NCBI RefSeq assembly: GCF_003254505.1
Contig: NZ_QFYP01000001.1
Span: forward strand, 3,518,001-3,582,000
Origin: Phenylobacterium hankyongense
GTDB taxonomy: Bacteria > Pseudomonadota > Alphaproteobacteria > Caulobacterales > Caulobacteraceae
Direction: 5' to 3'
Length of the DNA stretch: 64,000 nucleotides
Made by a program: the position numbers and the translations under genes. The notes under the pieces were generated by a model. That model worked only from the letters and a program-made list of their open reading frames with translations. It made no database searches and was not told the origin of the DNA. Within the stretch, counting starts at the first letter, position 1. Each line of letters starts with the position of its first letter. Below are positions 45,474 to 54,624 of the stretch, piece by piece.

Positions 45474-47564
45474 TCAGTCCATCAGCCGCTGCGAGAGGTA
45501 GGTGTACTCCAACGCCTGGCGCATCGCCCGTTCGTTGAGGTTGGCCGCCGCCGCGTGGCCGCCGTCGATGTTCTCGTAATAGAGGAAGTCGTAGCCGAGC
45601 TCCTTCAGGCGCGCGGCGGCCTTGCGCGCGTGCGCCGGATGCACCCGGTCGTCCTTGGTGGAGGTCTCGATCAGCACCTTCGGATAGGGCTGCCCCGCCT
45701 TCAGGCGCTGGTAGGGCGAATAGGTCTCGATCACCGCCCGCTCGGCCGGGATCGCCGGGTCGCCGTACTCGCCGACCCAGGAGGCGCCGGCCCCGATGTG
45801 GGTGTAGCCGATCATGTCGAACAGCGGCACCTGCACCACCACGGCGTTGTAGAGCTCCGGGTGCTGAGTCAGGGCCACGCCCATCAGGAGGCCGCCGTTC
45901 GACCCGCCCATGATGCCGAGCTTCTTCGGGTTGGTGATCTTGCGGTCGATCAGGTCGCGGCTGACGGCGAAGAAGTCGTCATAGACCCGCATGCGGTTCA
46001 GCTTCAGGCCGGCGTTGTGCCAGCGCGGCCCGAACTCGCCGCCGCCGCGGATGTTGGCGATGACGTAGACCCCGCCGCGCTCCAGCCACAGCTTGCCCAC
46101 CGTCGCCGCGTACGACGGGGTCTGGCTGACCTGGAAGCCGCCGTAGGCGTAGAGCAAGGTCGGCGCCTGGCCGTCCAGCTTCAGGTCCTTCGGCCGGACC
46201 ACGAAGTACGGAACCTTGGTCCCGTCCTTCGACGTCGCCCAGAACTGCTCGACCACGTCCCGGGAGGCGTCGAACCGGGCCGGCGTGGTCTTCAGGAGCT
46301 CCGGCTTGCCGGCGGTGGCGTCGGCCAGCCACTGGCTGGAGGGCTCCAGGAAGCTGGTCACGCCGATCAGCATGCGGTCGTCGTGGTCGGAGGCGGAGCT
46401 GATGCCGATCGAGGAGTCCTTCGGCAGGTCGAGGCGGGTCGACGTCCAGCCCTGGGGGCCGCGCCGGAAACTCAGCACCTGGCCTTTGACGTTGTCGTAG
46501 AGCGCCACGACCAGCCGGCTGCGGGTGGTGGCCACCTGCTCGATCGCCTGGCTCTGCGTCGGCCGCAGCACCAGGGAGGCCGCCAGCTGGGCGGGGTGGG
46601 CCTTCACGGCGGCGAGGTCGAAGTCGATCAGGTCGCCCTGTTTGAACCCCTTGGCCGTCCAGTCCTCCTCCAGGCTGACCACCAGGCGCCCGTCCACGAA
46701 GCCCTGCACGGTGGACTTGGTCGGCAGGTCCAGCTTCACCACGCCGTTGGCGGTGAGCAGGTGATGCTCGGTGTTGAAGAAGTCGGTCGCCCGCTCGATC
46801 AGCACCGCCTGGACCTGGCCGGAGGGGTCGCGCAGGACCGTCGGTGCGACCGACACGTCCTTGACGTCGCCGCGGAACAGCTCCGTGGCCGACGACAGCG
46901 GCTGGCCGCGCTTCAGCCGCTTGACCACGTAGGGATAGCCGGACTCGGTCACCTCGCCCTTGGCCCACTCGGTGCCGAGGATCAGGGTGTCGCGGTCGAG
47001 CCAGGCGTAGTTGGACTTGGCTTCGGGCAGGCTGAAGCCGCCGGTGACAAACTGGCCGGTGACGGTGTCGAACTCGCGCACCGAAGCGGCGTCCTTGCCG
47101 CCGTCCGACAGCTCCACCAGGCAGAGCCGGTCTTCGGGCGCCAGGCAGGTCGCCCCGTGCCAGACCCAGTTGGCTTTCTCGGACCTGGCGAGCGCGTCGA
47201 GGTCGATGAGGGTGCGGAACTGCGGCTCGCCGCTGCGGTAGCTGGCCAGGGTCGTGGTGCGCCAGATCCCACGCACATGGGTCGCGTCCTGCCAGAAGTC
47301 GCGCAGCTCGCCCGTCCCGGCGAAGCCCACCGCCGGAATGCGGTCGGTGGCGGTGGCGATCTTCAGGGCGTCGGCATAGAAGCCGGCATAGCGCGGATCG
47401 TTCTGCAGCTGCGGCAGGGATCGGGCGTTCTCCGCCTTGGCGAAGTCGAGCGCACGGGCGCCGTTGATCTCCTCCAGGTAGGCGTTGGGATCGTCGGTCG
47501 GCGCCGGCGCCGCAGCCATCAGGAACACTCCCGCCATCAGCGTCGCGAACGCACGCATCTTCAT
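45474..47564 (-). CDS. Prolyl oligopeptidase family (S9A) secreted serine peptidase
   Basis: The 696-aa enzyme has a signal peptide (MKMRAFATLMAGVFLMAAAP). An N-terminal seven-bladed propeller (about residues 60-410) gates the C-terminal alpha/beta hydrolase. The latter carries YAYGGFQVSQTPSY, the nucleophile GIMGGSNGGLLMGVAL, the Asp in STKDDRVHP and the His in NIDGGHAAAANL. It cuts small peptides, classically after proline. The frame extends 83 codons upstream without a ribosome site. It is convergent with the dehydrogenase pair (3-base gap) and divergent from the aldehyde oxidoreductase operon. Confidence 0.93.
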   Translation of the reverse strand: MKMRAFATLMAGVFLMAAAPAPTDDPNAYLEEINGARALDFAKAENARSLPQLQNDPRYAGFYADALKIATATDRIPAVGFAGTGELRDFWQDATHVRGIWRTTTLASYRSGEPQFRTLIDLDALARSEKANWVWHGATCLAPEDRLCLVELSDGGKDAASVREFDTVTGQFVTGGFSLPEAKSNYAWLDRDTLILGTEWAKGEVTESGYPYVVKRLKRGQPLSSATELFRGDVKDVSVAPTVLRDPSGQVQAVLIERATDFFNTEHHLLTANGVVKLDLPTKSTVQGFVDGRLVVSLEEDWTAKGFKQGDLIDFDLAAVKAHPAQLAASLVLRPTQSQAIEQVATTRSRLVVALYDNVKGQVLSFRRGPQGWTSTRLDLPKDSSIGISSASDHDDRMLIGVTSFLEPSSQWLADATAGKPELLKTTPARFDASRDVVEQFWATSKDGTKVPYFVVRPKDLKLDGQAPTLLYAYGGFQVSQTPSYAATVGKLWLERGGVYVIANIRGGGEFGPRWHNAGLKLNRMRVYDDFFAVSRDLIDRKITNPKKLGIMGGSNGGLLMGVALTQHPELYNAVVVQVPLFDMIGYTHIGAGASWVGEYGDPAIPAERAVIETYSPYQRLKAGQPYPKVLIETSTKDDRVHPAHARKAAARLKELGYDFLYYENIDGGHAAAANLNERAMRQALEYTYLSQRLMD

Positions 47565-47731
47565 GTGGTCAACCCCCGCTCCGGTCCCAGATGACGGGAA
47601 GGCGGCGGCGAGCTCAAGACGATTTTCCATGCTGCATCGCCGGATCGCGGCGCGCGCCTGGGCGTTTCCGGACAGTCGATATCCGCCCCCTGAAGCGCCG
47701 GGATCGTCTTCCGTGTCCCTTGGAGCGCCCG

Positions 47732-48376
47732 ATGCCCGCTTCCGAGGAGCTGACGGGATTCCTGCCCGTCTCAAGGAGAACCGCAATGCACGCAGGCGCA
47801 GCGCTTGGCGCAACGGCCGTCCTGGGGCTTGGCGACGCCACCGCCGCGCCGCAGGCCCGAACGCCTGAGACCGCGACGATCCGCCTGAAGGTCAACGGCC
47901 AGGAGCGCAGCCTGACGCTCGACACCCGCACCAGCCTGCTGGATGCGCTGCGCGAGCACCTGGAACTGACCGGCTCGAAGAAGGGTTGCGACCACGGCCA
48001 GTGCGGCGCCTGCACGGTGCTGGTGAACGGGCGGCGCATCAACGCCTGCCTGTCGCTGGCGGTGATGCACGAGGGCGACGAGGTCACCACCATCGAGGGG
48101 CTCGGCGATCCCGACCACCTGCATCCGATGCAGGCCGCCTTCCTCGAACACGACGGCTTCCAGTGCGGCTACTGCACGCCGGGCCAGATCTGCTCGGCGG
48201 TCGGCATGCTGGCGGAGTCCGCGCCCGGCGTGCCCAGCTACGTGACCGCCGACCTCGCCGCGGCGGCGGCGCTGGACGACCACGAGATCCGCGAGCGGAT
48301 GAGCGGCAACATCTGCCGCTGCGCCGCCTACCCGAACATCGTCGCCGCCATCAAGCAGGCGGGAGGCCTGGCATGA
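47732..48376 (+). CDS. paoA: Aldehyde oxidoreductase [2Fe-2S] subunit (PaoA-like)
   Basis: The 214-aa iron-sulfur subunit of a periplasmic molybdenum aldehyde oxidoreductase has a Tat-like leader ([20 protein letters not shown]). A plant-type [2Fe-2S] domain follows ([20 protein letters not shown] with the last Cys following). The second, helical [2Fe-2S] domain has [10 protein letters not shown] and [12 protein letters not shown]. It passes electrons from the Mo site to FAD. Start ATG 47732 follows TTGGAG. It is the first gene of paoABC, with a 4-base overlap to the next. Confidence 0.93.
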   Translation: MPASEELTGFLPVSRRTAMHAGAALGATAVLGLGDATAAPQARTPETATIRLKVNGQERSLTLDTRTSLLDALREHLELTGSKKGCDHGQCGACTVLVNGRRINACLSLAVMHEGDEVTTIEGLGDPDHLHPMQAAFLEHDGFQCGYCTPGQICSAVGMLAESAPGVPSYVTADLAAAAALDDHEIRERMSGNICRCAAYPNIVAAIKQAGGLA

Positions 48377-49350
48377 GGGCCTTCAGCTACGAACGGGCGG
48401 AGACGCCTGAGGGCGCGGTCAAGGCCGCGGCCGGCCATCCCAACGCCAAGTACATCGGCGGCGGCACCAACCTGCTCGACCTGATGAAGCTGGAGATCGA
48501 GACCCCGAGCCATCTGGTCGACGTCAACCACCTGGGGCTCGACAGGATCGAGGAGACGCCCGACGGCGGGCTGCGCATCGGCGCCCAGGTGCGCAACAGC
48601 GACCTGGCCTGGGATCCGCGCGTGCGGACGCGCTACGGCGTGCTGTCGCGGGCGCTGCTGGCGGGGGCGTCCGGCCAGCTGCGCAACAAGGCCACCACCG
48701 GCGGCAACCTGCTGCAGCGGACCCGCTGCTACTACTTCTACGACCCCGCCAAGCCCTGCAACAAACGTGACCCCGGCTCCGGCTGCTCGGCGCTCGACGG
48801 CTTCAACCGCATCCTGGCGGTGGTCGGGACCAGTCCCAAGTGCATCGCCACCCACCCCTCCGACATGGCCGTCGCCATGCGGGCGCTGGACGCCACCGTC
48901 GAGACGGTGTCCGCCGAGGGTCGCCGCGCGATCCCGATCGCCGAGCTCCACCGCCTGCCCGGCGACCATCCCGAACGGGACACCACCCTGAGCGCCGGCG
49001 AGCTGATCACCCACGTCACCCTGCCCCCGCCGCCGCCGGGCGTGCAGATCTATCGCAAGGTCCGCGACCGGGCTTCCTACGCCTTCGCCCTGGTCTCGGT
49101 CGCCGCCGTGGTCGACACCCGCGGCGGCGAGATCCGCGGCGGCCGCCTGGCGTTCGGCGGCCTGGCGCACAAGCCGTGGCGGGTGGAGGCCGCCGAGCAG
49201 GCGCTGGCCGGACACCCCGCGTCCGCCGCCGCCAACGCCGCGGCCGACCGCGTGCTGGAGGGGGCGAAGGGCTTCGGCTCCAACGACTTCAAGATCCCGC
49301 TGACCCGCCAGACGCTGGCGGCGGTGCTGTCCCAAGCGGCCCAGGCCTAG
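48373..49350 (+). CDS. paoB: Aldehyde oxidoreductase FAD subunit (PaoB-like)
   Basis: The 325-aa subunit has the FAD-binding motif [19 protein letters not shown] and [17 protein letters not shown]. It also has the extra [4Fe-4S]-binding insertion typical of PaoB-type subunits, with Cys in [21 protein letters not shown] and [14 protein letters not shown]. The ATG overlaps the PaoA stop (ATGA); paoC follows after 9 bases. Confidence 0.94.
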   Translation: MRAFSYERAETPEGAVKAAAGHPNAKYIGGGTNLLDLMKLEIETPSHLVDVNHLGLDRIEETPDGGLRIGAQVRNSDLAWDPRVRTRYGVLSRALLAGASGQLRNKATTGGNLLQRTRCYYFYDPAKPCNKRDPGSGCSALDGFNRILAVVGTSPKCIATHPSDMAVAMRALDATVETVSAEGRRAIPIAELHRLPGDHPERDTTLSAGELITHVTLPPPPPGVQIYRKVRDRASYAFALVSVAAVVDTRGGEIRGGRLAFGGLAHKPWRVEAAEQALAGHPASAAANAAADRVLEGAKGFGSNDFKIPLTRQTLAAVLSQAAQA

Positions 49351-49359
49351 GAGCCGGCG

Positions 49360-51591
49360 ATGGAATTCAAGGCTCCGATCCCCGACACCCCGCTCGACCA
49401 CCGCCGCAATCCGGTCCTCGGCAAGCCCATCGACCGGGTGGACGGCCGGCTGAAGGTCACCGGCCGGGCGACCTACGCCGCGGAGTACGCCGGCCAGGGC
49501 AAGGTCGCCTACGGCTACGTCCTGCCGTCGGCCATCGCCAAGGGCCGCATCGCCGCCATCGACACCGCGGCGGCCGAGCGCGCGCCGGGCGTCCTGGCGG
49601 TGCTGACCTACAAGAACGCCAGTCCGCCGCAGGGCCAGGGCAAGCGCAGCCCGGACGGCCCGATCGCCGCCAAGAAGGCGGTGCCGCAGCTCGCGGACCC
49701 CCGCATCGACCACTACGGCCAGCCGGTGGCGCTGGTCGTCGCCGAGACCTTCGAGCAGGCGCGGTCGGCCTCGCGGCTGATCCAGCCGGTCTACGACCGC
49801 ACCCCGCCGGCCTCGGAGCTGAAACCGCACCTCGCCCAGGCGATCAAGCCGGAGGAGCGCGAGCCGGACAGCGCCGTGGGCGACGTCGACGCCGCCTTCG
49901 CCGCGGCGCCCGTGAAGCTCGACGTCACCTACACCACGCCGCCGCAGAGCCAGGCGATGATGGAGCCGCACGCCACCATCGCCGCCTGGGAGGGCGACAA
50001 GCTCACCCTGCACACCTCCCACCAGATGATCTCGCACGGGATCGGCAGCGTCGCGGCCACCCTGAACATGCGCAAGGAGAACGTCCGCATGGTCAGCCGC
50101 TTCGTCGGCGGCGGGTTCGGCGGCAAGCTGGACGTCTGGCCGGACTGCATCCTCGCCGCGCTAGCCTCGCGCAAGTTGGGCGGGCGACCGGTGAAGGTGG
50201 TGCTGGCGCGGCCGCAGATGTTCGAGATGACCGGCCACCGCCCGCAGACCCTCCAGCGCCTGAAGCTGGGCGCCGAGCGCGACGGCCGGCTGACCGCCAT
50301 CGCCCACGACACCTGGTGCGACAACAATCCGAACGAGACCTTCTACGAGACCGCGGCCATGGCGACGCGCAGCCTCTACGCCGCGCCCAACCGGCGCACG
50401 AGCCACCGGCTGGTGCACCTGGACATCCCGGTGGGCTGCTCGATGCGCGCGCCGGGCGAGGCGGTCGGCCTCCTGGCGCTGGAGTGCGCCATGGACGAGC
50501 TGGCGGAAAAGCTCGACCTCGACCCCATCGAACTGCGCGTCCGCAACGAGCCGAAGGAGGACCCGGAGAAGCACGTCCCCTACTCCACCCGCCAGCTGAT
50601 CCCCTGCATGCGCGAAGGTGCGCGGCGGATCGGCTGGGAGCGGCGCAAGGCCAGGCCGGGCGACGTCCGCGACGGCCGCTGGCAGGTGGGCCTCGGGATG
50701 GCCGCGGCGACCCGCAACGTCATCCTGCAGCCGTCAAGCTGCCGCATCACGCTCAATCCGGACGGCACGGCGACCGCGCGGATGGCGATGACCGACATCG
50801 GCACCGGGACCTACACCATCATGACCCAGGTCGCGGCCGACATGCTGGGCCTGCCGATCGACAAGGTGAGCGTGCTGATGGGCGACACGGACTTTCCCCA
50901 CGCCGCCGGGTCCGGCGGGTCGTTCGGGGCCAACAGCGCCGGCTCGGCCCTCTACGCCGCCTGCGAGGTGCTGCGGGAGAAGCTCGCCCAGGCCGCCGGC
51001 GTCGATCCGGCCCAGGCGCGGCTGGAGGACGGCCGGCTGGTGGCGGGCAACGTCTCCAAGACCCTGGTGCAGCTGGCCGCCGGGCAGCCCGTCGAGGCCG
51101 CGGCGGAGTTCAAGCCGGGAGACCTGACGGAGCAGTACGCCCAGCAGTCCTACGGCGCCCATTTCGTGGAGGCCGCGGTGGACATGGACACCGGCGAGAT
51201 TCGCGTGCGGCGGATGGTCAGCGTGGTGACCGCCGGACGGATCCTCAACGAGAAGACCGCCCGCTCCCAGTGCCTTGGCGGCATGACCATGGGGCTGGGC
51301 GCGGCGCTCACCGAGGAGCTGGTGATGGATCCCCGCTTCACCTCCTACGTGAACCACGACCTGGCGGAATACCACGTGCCGGTGAACGCCGACGTGGCCG
51401 ACCTGGAGGTGATCTTCCTGCCGGAGCTCGACGACAAGGCCAGCCCGCTGAAGTCGAAGGGCCTGGGCGAGCTGGGCATCTGCGGGGTCGGGGCGGCGGT
51501 GGCCAACGCGGTCTACAACGCCTGCGGCGTGCGGATCCGCGACTATCCGCTCACCCTCGACAAGGTCATGGCCGGCCGTCGACCGGCGTGA
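49360..51591 (+). CDS. paoC: Aldehyde oxidoreductase molybdenum-binding subunit (PaoC-like)
   Basis: The 743-aa catalytic subunit of the xanthine oxidase family binds molybdopterin cytosine dinucleotide. Visible motifs are RFVGGGFGGKLDVWPD, the MCD-binding stretches around GCSMRAPGEAVGLLALE and GSGGSFGANSAGSALYAAC, and the catalytic Glu in KSKGLGELGICGVGAAVANA. It oxidises aldehydes to acids, probably for detoxification. No MCD-chaperone gene (paoD) follows directly. Its last 26 bases overlap the convergent 57-aa gene. Confidence 0.95.
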   Translation: MEFKAPIPDTPLDHRRNPVLGKPIDRVDGRLKVTGRATYAAEYAGQGKVAYGYVLPSAIAKGRIAAIDTAAAERAPGVLAVLTYKNASPPQGQGKRSPDGPIAAKKAVPQLADPRIDHYGQPVALVVAETFEQARSASRLIQPVYDRTPPASELKPHLAQAIKPEEREPDSAVGDVDAAFAAAPVKLDVTYTTPPQSQAMMEPHATIAAWEGDKLTLHTSHQMISHGIGSVAATLNMRKENVRMVSRFVGGGFGGKLDVWPDCILAALASRKLGGRPVKVVLARPQMFEMTGHRPQTLQRLKLGAERDGRLTAIAHDTWCDNNPNETFYETAAMATRSLYAAPNRRTSHRLVHLDIPVGCSMRAPGEAVGLLALECAMDELAEKLDLDPIELRVRNEPKEDPEKHVPYSTRQLIPCMREGARRIGWERRKARPGDVRDGRWQVGLGMAAATRNVILQPSSCRITLNPDGTATARMAMTDIGTGTYTIMTQVAADMLGLPIDKVSVLMGDTDFPHAAGSGGSFGANSAGSALYAACEVLREKLAQAAGVDPAQARLEDGRLVAGNVSKTLVQLAAGQPVEAAAEFKPGDLTEQYAQQSYGAHFVEAAVDMDTGEIRVRRMVSVVTAGRILNEKTARSQCLGGMTMGLGAALTEELVMDPRFTSYVNHDLAEYHVPVNADVADLEVIFLPELDDKASPLKSKGLGELGICGVGAAVANAVYNACGVRIRDYPLTLDKVMAGRRPA

Positions 51592-51739
51592 AGCGTTCGC
51601 GCCAGATCGTCAGCGCCAGGTTCGGGCGCACCAGGAACAGCGCGCTCCAGACCGCGAGCACGCCAAGGTAGCGCAAGCCCCGGCGGCGGCCGCGGACCTT
51701 AGTTTCGTAGAAGCTGGCGTAGTCGGCGGTGGCGGTCAT
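51566..51739 (-). CDS. Small single-pass membrane protein (57 aa)
   Basis: The sequence begins MTATADYASFYETKVRGRRR and continues into a hydrophobic helix (YLGVLAVWSALFLV, about residues 24-37) and a short tail ending TPVDGRP. A GAGGAG lies ~7 bases before the ATG, supporting real translation. It overlaps the paoC 3' end by 26 bases. No family recognised; the topology is inner-membrane with a basic cytoplasmic N-terminus. Confidence 0.6.
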   Translation of the reverse strand: MTATADYASFYETKVRGRRRGLRYLGVLAVWSALFLVRPNLALTIWRERFTPVDGRP

Positions 51740-51769
51740 GGCGGTCTCCTCGTCTGGTGAGGAGAAGCT

Positions 51770-52771
51770 CTAGGCGCCGCCTGCGTCAGATCCGGACGTA
51801 TGCGCGCGCCCGGCCAGCACGATCTGCTCGAGCAGGGTCTCGCGCAGGATAGGCGGGGCCAGCACCTGCACCTTGTCGCCCCAGGTGAACAGGTGCCAGG
51901 CGAGCTCCAGCATGCCGCTGGCGCGGAAGCGGACCAGGACGGAGCCGTCGGCCTGCGGCTCGACGCTCTGGTTGGCGTGGAAGCGCCACCGCACCGCCTC
52001 GTCGGCGCCCGCCTGGGTGATCCGCAGCACCACGTCCTGCACCTCGTCGTGGTAGATGCCGAAGCTCTCGTCGGCGTAGTCCTGCAGCGAGAAGGCCTCG
52101 GGCCGGGCGGCGGGGCGATCGACCACCTCCACGTCGTGGATCCGGTCCAGCCGCCAGTTGCGCGGCCCGGCCTGCACGTCCTCCGCCGCCACCAGATAGT
52201 TCGAGCGCCCGAACAACACGCCGAACGGCGTCACCTCCCGCACCCGCCCGGGGGTCGAGCCGCCTTCGTAGCGGAAGCGCAGCGCCGACAGCGACTTCAC
52301 CGCCTCGCGCACCGCCGACAGCACCGTCTCGTCCTCGAACGGCCGGGGCCCCGCCTGGACGGCGATGGTCTCGGCCTGCAGCAGGGCCTCGAGGTCGGGC
52401 GCCAGCCTGCGCCGCGCCGCCGCCCGCGTCGCCGAGAGCACCTTCTGCTCCAGCGACAGGAGGGCGCCGGCCCGGGTCTGGGCGCCCTGGGCTGAAAACA
52501 TCTCCGCCGCGCCGCGCAACGCCGCCAGCTCGTCGGCGGTGGGCGCCTGGAAGAGCCCGTCGAGCCCCGACGGGATGCGGAAGCGCCGAGTGGGCGGGTC
52601 GTCCACCTCTTCGAGCTGCGGGAACACCTCGCGTACGGCGTCGCGCATCCGCTCGGCGGTGCGCCGGCCGACGCCCAGCCGCTCGGCCATCTCGTCCAGG
52701 GTCAGCCCCTCGGCGGTGCTGGCCAACAGCCGCGCCAGGTCCAGCAGCCGACCGGCTTTTTCATGGCGCAT
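51770..52771 (-). CDS. WYL-domain (YafY/PafC-like) transcriptional regulator
   Basis: The 333-aa protein has an N-terminal helix-turn-helix (EGLTLDEMAERLGVGRRTAERMRDAVREVF). A central WYL domain (about residues 145-250, FGRSNYLVAAEDVQAGPRNWRLDRI) and a WCX-type C-terminus follow. WYL proteins bind single-stranded nucleic acid or other ligands and often respond to DNA damage or phage. It is divergent from the 106-aa gene at 52847 with a 75-base gap, so it probably controls that gene and itself. Confidence 0.9.
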   Translation of the reverse strand: MRHEKAGRLLDLARLLASTAEGLTLDEMAERLGVGRRTAERMRDAVREVFPQLEEVDDPPTRRFRIPSGLDGLFQAPTADELAALRGAAEMFSAQGAQTRAGALLSLEQKVLSATRAAARRRLAPDLEALLQAETIAVQAGPRPFEDETVLSAVREAVKSLSALRFRYEGGSTPGRVREVTPFGVLFGRSNYLVAAEDVQAGPRNWRLDRIHDVEVVDRPAARPEAFSLQDYADESFGIYHDEVQDVVLRITQAGADEAVRWRFHANQSVEPQADGSVLVRFRASGMLELAWHLFTWGDKVQVLAPPILRETLLEQIVLAGRAHTSGSDAGGA

Positions 52772-52846
52772 AAAACCTACGTCCGATTCTGTCGCACCGG
52801 GACATCAGAACCGAAGCAGACCCGACCTGCAACGGAGTTTCGCCCG

Positions 52847-53167
52847 ATGGCCTCCCAGTTCCGCCCCCGCAGCTTCGCCCCCAAGGCCGCCCCCAGGACG
52901 GCGAAACGTCCCGCCCGCCCGCTCACCCCGGCCCCGCTGCCCGGCGCGGTGGTCGACGCCCTGCTGCGCTACCACGACGAGGAGCTGGACCAGGGCGGCG
53001 GCCGCACCTTGCTGCGGTTCAGCGCCCGGCGGCTGCGCGACGCCGAGGTAAAGGCCGCGCTCGGCGACCAGGCGGCCCGTGCGGCCGGCGTCTCGATCCT
53101 CTGGAACGCCCGCGAGGAGGAGATCATCCGGGTGTTCGAAGCCGCCGACGCCCGGTTGGCAGCCTAA
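52847..53167 (+). CDS. Small basic protein of unknown function next to a WYL regulator
   Basis: The 106-aa protein begins MASQFRPRSFAPKAAPRTAK with a disordered Lys/Arg/Pro-rich N-terminal third. A helical domain follows (AVVDALLRYHDEELDQGGGRTLLRFSARRL and beyond), containing ILWNAREEEIIRVFEAADARLA. No family recognised. GGAG is 9 bases upstream of the chosen ATG; a longer frame starts at 52763 inside the divergent promoter. It converges on the DUF6285 gene, overlapping by 4 bases. Confidence 0.65.
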   Translation: MASQFRPRSFAPKAAPRTAKRPARPLTPAPLPGAVVDALLRYHDEELDQGGGRTLLRFSARRLRDAEVKAALGDQAARAAGVSILWNAREEEIIRVFEAADARLAA

Positions 53168-53520
53168 GCCCCCTCGTGCCGATAGCCCGGCTGGTCGATG
53201 GCCAGCTGGTCGACGACGTTCGCCCGCAGCGCGGCCAGCAGCCCCGGCGTGGCCGCGTCCATCCCGCCGTCGCGCAGGCGCTCGCAAAGCTCCCAGGTGA
53301 GGCCCTCGTAGGTGCCGCCATGGCCCAGCAGGTCCGACAGCCGCTCCACCGCCGCGGCCTTGGCGGCCTCGCCCTGGGCCAGCTCGCGGCCGACCGCGGC
53401 CAGCGCATTGGCCGCCACGCGCGCCAGGAAGGCGTTGCGAGGGTCGAGGCCGGGGCGGATCTGCTCGATCCAGCGGGCCACCGCCTCGGTCAGCTCCTCC
53501 GGCTTCGGATGGGTGATCAC
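53164..53520 (-). CDS. DUF6285-type small protein of the acyl-CoA dehydrogenase/APH cluster
   Basis: The 118-aa protein reads MITHPKPEELTEAVARWIEQ and is mostly helical (RNAFLARVAANALAAVGREL; LRANVVDQLAIDQPGYRHEG). This matches the small family repeatedly found beside phosphotransferase and acyl-CoA dehydrogenase genes. Its start overlaps the phosphotransferase stop by 4 bases. Function unknown. Confidence 0.82.
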   Translation of the reverse strand: MITHPKPEELTEAVARWIEQIRPGLDPRNAFLARVAANALAAVGRELAQGEAAKAAAVERLSDLLGHGGTYEGLTWELCERLRDGGMDAATPGLLAALRANVVDQLAIDQPGYRHEGA

Positions 53521-54512
53521 AGGCCCGCCTCCAGCAGGTTCAGTAGATCGATCTCGGTCTCGGAAACTCTACGCCCGATCATCGGCCGCTCCACCGAGGG
53601 CGCCGCCCCGGTGGCCCAGCTGGCGTACATCATCAGGCACATGACGCCCCACTTCAGCGACCCCAGCGCCTGCCAGTAGCGCAGGCGGGCGAGCGCGATC
53701 GGTTCGCCGCCCGCCGCGGCGTAGCCCGCCAGCAGGTCCTCGTAGGCGCCGAACCCGCCCACCGGCCGGTCGGGTCGGCCGAACCGCCAGGAATTGACGC
53801 AGATCCAGCCCAGGTCCTCCGCCGGATCGCCCAGGTGCGACAGCTCCCAGTCCAGCACCGCCGCCACGCCCTTCTCCGCATCGATCATCAGATTGCCGTT
53901 GCGGAAGTCCCCGTGCAGCAGCACCGGCGGCCGCGGCTCCGGCGCATGGGCCCGCAGGTGCTGGAACGCCAGCTCCAGCACCGGCCGCTCGGCGCCGCTG
54001 GCCCGATAGATCTCCTCGTAGCGGCCGAGCTCCGCCAGGGCGTCGGCGGTCTTCAGCTGCGCCTGCGGCGGCGCCGGCGTGGCGTGGATCCTCGCCAGGA
54101 TCTCGCCGCACTGCCGCGCCAGCCTCGGCCGCACGGCCTCGAAGCGCGGGTCGCCGACGATCTTGCGGCCCAGGGTCTCGCCGGCCACGCGGCGGGTGAC
54201 GTGCGCCTCGCCCAGGCCGTCAGCGGCGTCGCACAGGTGGACCAGCGGCGGCGCGGGCGCGCCGTGGGCGGCCACCGCCCGGATCAACGCGGCCTCCGCC
54301 GCCAGGCTGGTGGAACGGGAGCTTTCCGGATCGAAGGCCCCGGCGCGGCGGCGCAGGATCAGGGCCTCGCGCGCATGTCCCCGCACGACCTCGAAGGCCC
54401 AGGTCTCCATGCTCGCGCCGCCGGTCAGCCGCTGGGCGTTCTCCAGGCGCGCGCCCGGTCCGGCCAGCCTCACGGCCAGACGCGAGAGCGCCTCTGGAAC
54501 GTCGACGTCCAT
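53517..54512 (-). CDS. APH/choline-kinase-fold phosphotransferase (ACAD10/11-type)
   Basis: The 331-aa protein has the APH fold: nucleotide loop region (LTGGASMETWAFEV), catalytic loop VLLHGDFRNGNLMID and metal-binding DWELSHLGDPAEDLGW. It is of the kind fused to or encoded next to acyl-CoA dehydrogenases (as in eukaryotic ACAD10/11), where the kinase phosphorylates 4-hydroxyacyl-CoA before dehydrogenation. The divergent acyl-CoA dehydrogenase gene at 54625 supports that role. It is coupled to the DUF6285 gene. Confidence 0.9.
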   Translation of the reverse strand: MDVDVPEALSRLAVRLAGPGARLENAQRLTGGASMETWAFEVVRGHAREALILRRRAGAFDPESSRSTSLAAEAALIRAVAAHGAPAPPLVHLCDAADGLGEAHVTRRVAGETLGRKIVGDPRFEAVRPRLARQCGEILARIHATPAPPQAQLKTADALAELGRYEEIYRASGAERPVLELAFQHLRAHAPEPRPPVLLHGDFRNGNLMIDAEKGVAAVLDWELSHLGDPAEDLGWICVNSWRFGRPDRPVGGFGAYEDLLAGYAAAGGEPIALARLRYWQALGSLKWGVMCLMMYASWATGAAPSVERPMIGRRVSETEIDLLNLLEAGL

Positions 54513-54624
54513 GACCCGACGGAACCTCCCTTTTATGTTCTAGTCGGTGATCTGGCGGGGGTTCCGGCGGCTTGTAAATGCCTCCCTGGGGTCAAGCCCG
54601 CCCAAGAGCAGATGAGGAAACGCC

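Noticed and set aside
54520..54560. Possible fourth LexA box near GTTCTAGTC
   Set aside because: Only one GTTC half-site; no second half at the required 7-base spacing.
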